64,000 bases of DNA from NCBI GenBank assembly GCA_013407085.1, contig JACCGJ010020632.1, positions 1 to 64,000 on the forward strand. The letters are read 5' to 3'. The DNA comes from Atriophallophorus winterbourni. Lineage: Eukaryota; Platyhelminthes; Trematoda; Plagiorchiida; Microphallidae. Made by a program: the position numbers and the translations under genes. The notes under the pieces are model-generated. The model was not told the DNA's origin, did no database searches, and saw only the letters and a list, made by a program, of their open reading frames with translations. This document shows positions 28,201-38,600 of the stretch, piece after piece; position 1 is the first letter of the stretch, and every line of letters begins with the position of its first letter.

Positions 28201-31200
28201 CTGAAAATTTTGATCAATGTCAATCCAGTCAATTAAAATTTATTTTCATATTTGAATTGAGCTCCCGTTCTCGTGTAAAATGCGTAGACTACTAAAATTA
28301 TAATAAAATATCGCTCACATGTTACATTTGCAGTATAAATAATTTTGGCACAAATTTTATTAATATATATTATATTAATCAGCGTGGTAATAATGAGTCA
28401 TGTGGATGATGCACAAGAAACGACAAGTCCGGAATCTTACATGCGCATTTTATCGATTTGAAAATGTATTACGGCATTTGTACACACGCTTGCCATCTTG
28501 TTACATTTTTCTTATGGAGAATGTTTTGTACTAGAAAATTGATGAAAAACTAGTTTGCAAATTGAGCCTATGTTAGCGCTGTGCCTCATTATTCATAGAA
28601 TGATGATTTGAACCGTACAATTGATCGTTTAAAATTGCGAATACCAGGAAAGATATTACCACAGATTGTTTAACATACTAGACAAGCATAGGAAATATTT
28701 CGATTACGCTACTGTCGAAAGTGTTGTCATAAACTTAATATAGTAAATTTGAATTGACACGAGCAGAATGTATTTGATGGATAAAATTAAAATCAGTGAG
28801 TGGAATGTGAGCACTACATTACAATTTGTGAGAACCTTATACAACAGTGGCATATAAGTATAACTTTCTTTACCACTATATCACTGTTTCAAGGCTTACT
28901 GAGCCTGATCATACTTTCTCCACCTGATGACGGCAAGCAGCCTAAAACTGGTAGCGGTGTGTAAGCGATGGGGATGTGAGCACCAAAATATATTACAATA
29001 TCTAATTTTATTAATAAAGTATCGGATATGTCAAAATATACGTAACACGTTACAAAATATTTCCAGATATAACAACTGGAGGTACGTTTCTATGACATTT
29101 TCCAAAAGCTACCTTATCGCCTTAACTCTGCTGGTGCAAAATGTACAACATTTGTTATGTTCTTAAAATACACTTTAATATTAATGTTAACCGATATGTC
29201 AAGATAAGTAAGATTTCCAATTCAATACCTCTCAACCATTAGATCAGGAATTATATTTGACCAAGTAGAAGCAAAGTCATTAGGATTATTAACGTTTCTA
29301 GTAGTAGAAGAAGAAGAATGACTTTATTCGTCTTCACGAATTTTAAGCAATAATTTTTAAATAGTAGCTGAATTACCCGTTTTTGATACACAAGTATGTA
29401 TTATTTGCTACCAATACTTTCATTTTGGTTTTCCTTCCAGCTTTCGAAACCATAAGATTAAACCATTTCCCTGTACATGTATATCGGCATATAATTTACG
29501 ATTCAATAGAGCTCGCACCGCCAAATGTGCTTAATTACATAAACGATTCATGGGTGTAGTAGAACTTAGATTTTGTGCAATATATAGTGAAATCTTCGTG
29601 AGAATGAATGGGAACTTTATGTGTGTTAATCATTCAATTATTGTATCGGGAGTTAGTGTTGATGATAACTGTCTTGAGCGCACGCAAATCATAATCTTAC
29701 TGTCCCCAGCTTATGAGTGCAAACAGCATGAAACCGGTCGTGGGGTGCGTGTTTGTGATGGAAATGAAAGCATATGAGTACTCTTTATGATAATTAAGTT
29801 CAAGGCAGTCACCCGCAAGTTCTCCGCTGAGCATTCAACGTTGAATTATATTTGTTTGCACACATTTTACCGACTGAATTCGGCGACAAATATTTCTTGT
29901 TAAATCTAATTTAATTTCGATATTAAGACGAGCATTTCAGAAACGAGGTGAATTAACTTGGCATGATTTTCCAGAACAAACGTTCCGGTTATGCAAATAT
30001 ACCCTGAAATTTTTGACCAATAATTGTTTGATTGATTCATCCAAACATCTTACACATTTTATACAAACAATCTTCCCTTTTCAATTTATTAATGTTCAAA
30101 AGAATGTAAGTTTTTGACGCTGAAATTCCAACATCCAACATTAAAGTTCAGAAATTAAAATTATTGTCATGGCATAATGGAATTATACGAAATCCATAAT
30201 TGTACAGAAATAAAACGAACGGAGTAAACATTTTCAAATCTAACCCAAACATTTGCGCTTAAATATTCGTAATTAAAAAGGTCACTAAAATAAATATATA
30301 AGGATTTTTATAGTACAAATTCTTAAGATTTCGATTATTGGATTGACAGTGATCTAATAAACCACTTGGCAAGGGCTATATATCGGAAGTCGCAATTTTT
30401 ACTTCAATCAAAATCGAATGTAAAACGTTCATTGGATCAGCTAAGTGTGCAGTACGTGATAACGAGTTACCGGAAGTGCATTAAGTATAACGACAACTCT
30501 CATCATCCTTCAGATGCCTCATGATTATTTTGGCTCATTAAATCAAGCATTTCTTTAAAGATGACCCATAGATTACATACTGTTAATGCTAATGAAGTTA
30601 AATCTACAACGGCGCGAAGTTACGATTTAGGGTACTCCAAATATAAATATAGGACATAAGAGTTAAAGCATTGAGTGTGCTTGTTCGATGTAGAAATTAT
30701 AAATTTAGAATATTTCTTAAACGAATTGCATAATCTTCACTATGTTTTCATGTAAAAAACAACTTCATCCATATATAAAAAGTAAAGTAATCAGTAGAAG
30801 TACATGAAATAATATTCTCCGTTTACGCAACTACCGTAAATCAAATAATATCAAGTCGAATATTAAAACTATGTTTAATTTAATCCATAGTTTTTTCCTT
30901 ATTCTGAAGTAACATTTGGCTTTATTATTGCTAAATTATTTAATTCACAAAAATATTGACATTTATTCAACTTTGTGCATTTTTCTCCACATTTCATCAT
31001 TCAGGGCGTAAGTTTATATCAATAAACATTTTCTCAATGCTTTTTGATATTTTCGAAAAACTTATTATTCAATATTTTGTTACTTTTTAAACCTAAACGA
31101 AAACAGTCTGTGAGTTCAATATATTGTGGTGCTTATTATTTCACGTCTATGATATAAAATTTATTTTACTTTTGTTCGTTTATTTATAAATATATCCAGT

Positions 31201-32497
31201 TGTATTGAAGTTATTGATGTATGTTTAAACTACATTTCAATCCCACCCAATAATAAAACCTGTTTTTTTCTTGTCTTTTCTTGTTGATAATTTCACAAAG
31301 ATCGTAAGTTGATTCTACATTTCGTGCAATCATTTTGATAACCATCAGTTATTACTATTTCATGTATGAACACTTAACTGTCAACTACCCATTGATGTGA
31401 TGCTGGAGATTGTAGTAAGGAGGAGTTACTTGAACATACTTTGTAATTGGTAGCTAATTATTTCAATTAACAAATGAAGAGATCAGTTATTGTATCAGTG
31501 TCTTCTACGATAAACCACAGAATATACAATTTGTTAACGGACCATAATCTCATACAAGCGAGTAAAGTAAGCGAATACTCTAATTATCCGATATTAAACA
31601 TTTTGCTTGTAAGGGATATACAACCGAAGACAACCGCACCTACCGTGTCTATCCAGTAAGACGCAAGAGAAATCAATTGGGGGTGTAATCGATCTCGAAC
31701 TATGCGCATGATTGCAGGTGAATGAAAACCCCTCTACATTTGTTAGCATGTTCCGATCATCATTTGAAAAACGGAGCAAAGAGATGAGTTCAGTAATGAT
31801 GAAAAATATATGTAGCTCATGGTGTGCATATTGTTCGGATGGTGTTCACCGAGCTTATGAAGTTATCGTTGAACATTTCGTCATCAAGGAAGGTGACATC
31901 ATCAGCGAAACACCTTTCGAGAGTAATTTTGCTGATAGTGTCATCGAGCATCAAGATGAAATGTCTAAGAGATGGGTTACATGGAAACAAGGAGGTTGTG
32001 AGAGTGAGAACTTTAAGTAGTGTCAAATTTAATGTAATTTATAAATGAAGATGTTCGAAAACACTATAAGGATAAATTATTCCGAGTTCATCGTCATAGA
32101 TTTGAGAGACAGGAAGATTATATTTGAGGTTATTCGTGCACACAAATTTTCAGCAATAAAAATTGATTTTACCTTAAAATTAAATACAAATGATAAAGAT
32201 TGATTAACCGGGTATAATTCCAGATAAGGAAAAAATTAAGTGTTCTGAATTTTTAGTTCTTGAATAAGGAATCAAATATCGACTTCGCATGGAGGAAGAA
32301 GAGCATACTAAATTTCACAAAAAACGCTGCTATCTCTTAGATATTTCGCAATATTTTTGGTACAAAGAAAAACAAATTTGTTTGATTTCAAATTTAAGTG
32401 CCATTAGGTATAACATAGTTTAGTTGAATGAGCATTTGGAATAATAATACAACGTTGAATTTTCGTGACGAAAGTTGGCAAATATCTATACAGCCAG

Positions 32498-32558
<61 letters not shown>

Positions 32559-32578
32559 CATCCATCCATCCATCCATC

Positions 32579-32657
<79 letters not shown>

Positions 32658-35600
32658 ATCTTATCTATCTACCTACCTATTTATATTTATAGTTTATCTA
32701 TCTAGCCTCATTTCTCTATCCTGGTTTATCCATTGGTATTTTTGAAACAAATTATTTTATATGCATGATCTTAATAAAACTTATTCACTTATTAATAATT
32801 GAATGCCTATTCATTTCAATTGAAACAACTTCATGAAGAAGCGAGTGAGTACTCCTTTTGAAAATTCGGGCATTATTAGTTAAACTATTTTTGTAATGTA
32901 TTTTTTTTAAATAGATGCAATCAGTAAGCTAGATTTCGAACAGAGCGAACATATAGTGAATCACAGGTTAATTACTATGTGCATTCAATTTATAGGTTCG
33001 CAACCTGTGCTTCTGACTTGCTCACATGATAGCCGATTATTGTTGATTTCTAGGCAAGGCGGACAAATAATTTAATTGCTGTCATTAAATGTTTGCACGA
33101 GGGCATTACATACAAGATGAAAATGTTCGTTATATATATATATATATCATCGATTAAATATCGGCTAGGATTCATCATCTTCCGAAAAAAGGTGAAGATT
33201 TTACTAACCACACCCAGAAATGACTCACTGTATGCATTGAATCTAATGTTTACAAACTTGGATGAATCAACTCGCTCATTTTCGTTCATAGCTTAAAGGA
33301 AAGCTGCGGATAACTATTTATGACGAGGCAGTGAACTCAGTCAGCTAACTAATAATTACATACGACGGAATATGCAGGTTAGAACAGTTAGAACAGGTCA
33401 ACCACAGTTACAGACATAAAATGAACGATATAGCAAGTATTCGCCGTGTTCAGTTTATTAATAGAATATCAACATATTCCTAAGGTTCTATTCCTGTATG
33501 TACATGAGAGATTGGAGCAAACCTCCCTCAGTGTGATTAACCGGAACGTTGACCAGAAGATGTAAGTTGAATCAAGCGGAATGAATGCTACGGAGGTGAA
33601 AGCTTAAGATTCTACTTCGAACAGTTGACTGATAATGTGTAAATTTTCTCTGCGTGTTAGAGATGATCCTTTCAGATAATATGAATTCCATCATATGTAT
33701 AATAAATCTAGCATAAAGCACCATTTTTTGAATGGATAATAACCACTTTCATAAAATTATTCGCATGAATTTACATGTTTCTCTTTTTTGTTTTCAATTT
33801 CTCAACCACAAAGATTGTGAGTTTTGCTTTTACTCACAAAAACAAGCAATTGATTAAATTGTTTTTCACATGATTTTATGTACTTTTATTGATTGATGCG
33901 AAACATATTTCAAGAATGAACCATCTGATTGACATTAGCTTCAAATGTTCGCGGCAAGCAGCAGCTATACAGCACATCTCCAAAAGTAACTCTATCAAAA
34001 ATAACTCTAGTGGTGAATTAACGTCTAAAGCGTGTCAATCGTGGTCTATAAAATTAAACAGAAATCGCGTCGGTTTAGCTATACAAGATTTTATTTCTTA
34101 CCACGATCAAGAATAAAAGCGCAAAGTGGTAAATGTGATAGTTATAAACTCAAACGGTGTATTCAAAATTAAAGCAACACTCCAAATATTTGAGTAGTAA
34201 GAATGCGACTTATTAAACTCATCATAATAAAAGTTGAACAGAATTGATCAAAGGATCAGCTCCATTTGAAAATATGAAAACCTCAAATATTTCTAAAGTG
34301 ATGTGTTGCTCACATCCCCCGAAATTACACTCCACTATCGGTTTCTTGCTGTTTGCCTTCATCGGGTGGAGACAGTAAGATTAGGTTCAGTGAGCCTTGA
34401 AACAGAGGATAAATTGTAAACAAGGTTATACTTGAATGCCACTGTTACAAATATTTCGATTATGCACTTGTGTCAAAAACAGCGGCTAATCGAAACAAAG
34501 AAGTAAACAGATTACGCATGTTTAACAATATCCCACTGTTTCAAGGGCACGTGGATCTCCTTACCTGATGAGTGCAAACAGCACAAAACCGGTCGTGGCG
34601 TGTCTACGATGGAAATGCATGTAAATGAGTTTTTTAAAGCTTCAATTATTTTCACTGTCAAATAGCGATCGCTTGCTTCACGAACACCGGCTAATATTAA
34701 ATGTATATAACATTATATGCGAAAGTACAAGCGCCGAGTATGTTCAGACGCTAAAATCGATACTATGAGAGAGCTGTTGTCCATGTTCGTATACACCGAA
34801 ACAAAGACAGCTAAAATCCAATGGGTGAAGGCCATGGGTTTGAGAATAGCCTGAAGTAAGTACATATTTTCGAGCACAAATTCAGTTATAACTGTTCATA
34901 ATCATTATGACTAATGAGCACAATTACTGAGTGAATTTCTCTTACTTTGAATACAACTAAAATAATAGCCAAAATAAAAGATCTATCACATTTTGTATTT
35001 AGGAAGTATGTCCTAATTTAGTATCCAAGCCATTAATTTTAGTGTTTAAATATTTATCACTGCTCAAATTCTTAATATCACAGTAAAATAAATGCATGAA
35101 ATTTTTAAAACCGATTTACGTGCATATTAAAGCTGAAAGTAGTGGGGAATACGAATTCAGCTAAATATGTAAGACACATTTTAATTTTTCATGCAGGATT
35201 ATTGAAATTTATCCTACCTAAAAGAAAGAATGCCTTTAATCTAAAATCCTGTCTGCATTCAAGGCCACACACTACGTCATTTAGGAAAACATTTATGTTC
35301 GAAATCCCCATGTCGGAAATAACAGTCGCTCTCGTTGCAATTGCAATTCAGATGATCTAGATTCCGCTACGATGCGTAACACCTCATCAATTCAATTTGC
35401 ATTCTCACATAAGTCAACAAAACTGTTTGCATTTAACGACTTATTATTGTCGAACAAACATTGAATTAATTTTTATTATTATGAGAAATAGTTGTTTCGC
35501 ATCAATGTACTAATGCACATCTTTCTTTTCTTTTTTACCAGGGTGTAAGTTCTACAATGTTTGTTTCTGTTTTAATTTGTGGTCTATGATTGTTTGAAAG

Positions 35601-38600
35601 TTAGTTAATATGTTAAATACGACTATTCATCTGTAAACGTTTCAAGCCATATTTATTGAACAAGTATGCATTTCACCGTGTATCATATCTTGTAACCAAC
35701 ACAGTAAACTCAAAATGCTTATCCATTTGATTTGTATCTTGTATACACCATTCCGTGATAAGTTACTATTGAATTAATGAGATCTATTCGATAATAAAAC
35801 AGTAGTTTGTACCCAATGAGATAGCAATCTTTTAAGAACAATTACCTAGATCCTGTTGATATAAAAATGTATTACGATGGGATGATTGATCCGGTTTAGC
35901 GTTACTAGAATTGACTTGATTGGCTTCTACACTTTAATCGGTACAATGCTTGAATGGCAAATCAACAACGAAAAACATGAAAAATATTTATTGAATACGC
36001 ATTCAAAAGTATTTTTTTCTTCGCGATCGCTTTAGTGAAAACTCAATCATCCTAAAATAGTTTGACGTCTAACCAGTTATTTATATAGTGAGTGGTTGAA
36101 AGCGAAATTTCTATATGGGTTACAATCCATTTCGGGGTCTATTTGTAGAGAACGTTTGCACTATTCGTGTAACAGAACTCAGAACTCAGAAATTTTGATG
36201 GTATAAAAAGCAGTGAGTTTAACAATAACCATAGGATGACAGGTATATGGATTAAAATTATAAAATCTCTCAAAAATCAATAGGGACAGTCACACAACGC
36301 AAGGTCCGTCATATACTCATCAAGTTTATAAGCGAAATCCGCAACAGATTCCGAGGGTGTGATTTCTTCAGGAAAAAAGTTCCAAGTGAAACAAATTCTT
36401 ACTGAGAAAAAATTTCGAAGAATATCCAATTGAGAATATGAAATGCTTAACGCCTTTGAATGTTTTCGTGTTCGACTAAGGCCGTTCCGCCTTAGCAAGT
36501 GTTTAAGTGGATGGTTTTCGGTATCCGTATCCGTCATTTGGTAAAATCATGGCGCTGAAATAATTGTCAATGTCCACCAACTGCATGTCAGATCATTCCG
36601 CATTTTTATTTTCATTGAATCCTTTTTTACATATCTATGTATGTCTGGAAAATCCTACATTATCTCAACGGCAATGCAGTCTGTGACAATGTAGCATCTT
36701 TACTGAATTCAAACTTGTGATTTCAAACATGCATCATACTGGCCAGTATCCGGATCATTGAAAATAAAATTATTAAATAGTCTGAAACGAACAAATACAA
36801 TTTACTACAAAGTATTAGATTGGGATCTCGAATCAAACAATTGCCACAATTACTTTTTCTTCATTTCATTTTCTCACGAAACCTGGAACCATCTATCAAT
36901 TGTTCAGATCGTAAGTTTATCTCATTGTTAATTTCGTTTTGTGAAAATTGTATGCGCTCTTATTGCTAAAGAAATACATAATAAAATATCATGCATGCCA
37001 CTGTTTGATAAGGCTAACTATTCAATCTCATGTGTTCACATGTATACAGATGGGCTAAACTCATGAGCATGCATTTGTGTGTGATGAACCAATTAGTAAT
37101 CATTTAATAATAAAAATGGTAATAAATTATTTAATTTCGCCCCAACTATAATTGAATGTTACATTTTACTGAACGCAATATCACTTTACTTTAATTTCCA
37201 AACAAACCGGAAAGATTGTAAGTTGATTGAAATATTGTTTTTTTATAGATACATCTTTTAAACAGATCAGCAGTGTGGTTTGATACTCATACATCTTGTT
37301 CCAGGTATTTTCGTATTTGGTGGTGTTTACAAATGTGGTGAGCCGGTCTTATGGAGCGAGAAATACCGAGATACCAGAAGCCCAGAATACAAGGATATTG
37401 AAACAGACATCACTATAATGGTGAGTAGATATGTGTATGCTTTAACTAGCTGCTTATTTGAGGTGTGTAGCCTTAATTCGATCGATTTTGACCATTCCGA
37501 ACATCTGAAGCACATTATTACTTCACTATTTTTTACAATTTCTTAAATACCGAAAGGGTGATTTCCAGATTAAAATCCACAGCCCATGCCATTTTCAATG
37601 TAACGGAGGCTTTTGATTACGTTAGCTGAGAGGGGCTTCTCAAAATGCTCACACTTATAGGTCGCCTCTTACAAGACAACTTATGCTTCTTGTCTTTCCA
37701 CTTTGGCGTTAAGTGTTTAGTCCACTGACAAACTCTAATCATGGTTAATCTGGCAAACAATTTGCAAACTAATTCAATGAAAGAGATTACTCGGAAACTA
37801 TTGCACTCTCATTCTTGAACAGGACATTTGTGTTACGCACTCCTCGTCAATAACCTTAGAAAAATTATCCGTAATGCTACTACTGGCATCCTTCGGTCGA
37901 AGCAGTGTAGACCACACAAGGTAATTCAGTGTTATTCATATAGCAGAAAGCAGAGAAATGCTCGGACCAGCTATCCATTCGTTGCGATTTATTTACAATC
38001 AGATTGATTAATGAATGCAGCTTGTTCAAATGCTACCGAGAAGCCAGCATATCGCGTAGATTACGGGTATCCACAGTTCTTAAGATATTACCTTCAATTT
38101 TTGTGTAGTATTGATTTTCGCACCGGATACCAGTTAGCTGGACTTACTGCTAGCCGATCTAAGATGTTTTGGCCATTTTCAATCAACATGTACAGCTTGT
38201 GCTTCATTTGATTGTGAATAGTTTTTTATTTATGGTGGGACACCTTTTAGGTACCACTACTTTATAACCGATTGAAACCAAACGGAATTCCAAATTAGGG
38301 AAATTTTTACACCAAAAGGATAATATAAGAAGCTGGCAATGTTCATGATAATGCTAGGCCACATTTCCTTCGCGAAATTATCGATTGAAAAAATCAAAAA
38401 ATGAAACTAATCAGGCAAGAACCGCTTCAATTTTTCGCATCAAACGGTACATTTAACAAATCTGATAAATAGTGTATCCTTAAGTCGGCAATAACTCATT
38501 AATAACAAGTTTATCTAATGCAAGGAAATTTGAGTGCAATCGGTTAGAGTAGTTTTTGGGTAACGTTTCACTTCTGACACAGAAGCTTCGTCAGACCAAG

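Noticed and set aside
32428..32745. Three overlapping open frames rich in Tyr-Leu-Ser-Ile
   Set aside because: Direct result of the TCTA microsatellite.
33529..33558. 30-base exon-like segment between CTCCCTCAG and GTAAGTTG
   Set aside because: Contains stops in both phases compatible with the SEA gene at this point.
34850..34855. 6-base unit CCTGAA before GTAAGTA
   Set aside because: The lead sequence (GCCATGGGTTTGAGAATAG) is purine-rich, unlike the accepted series.
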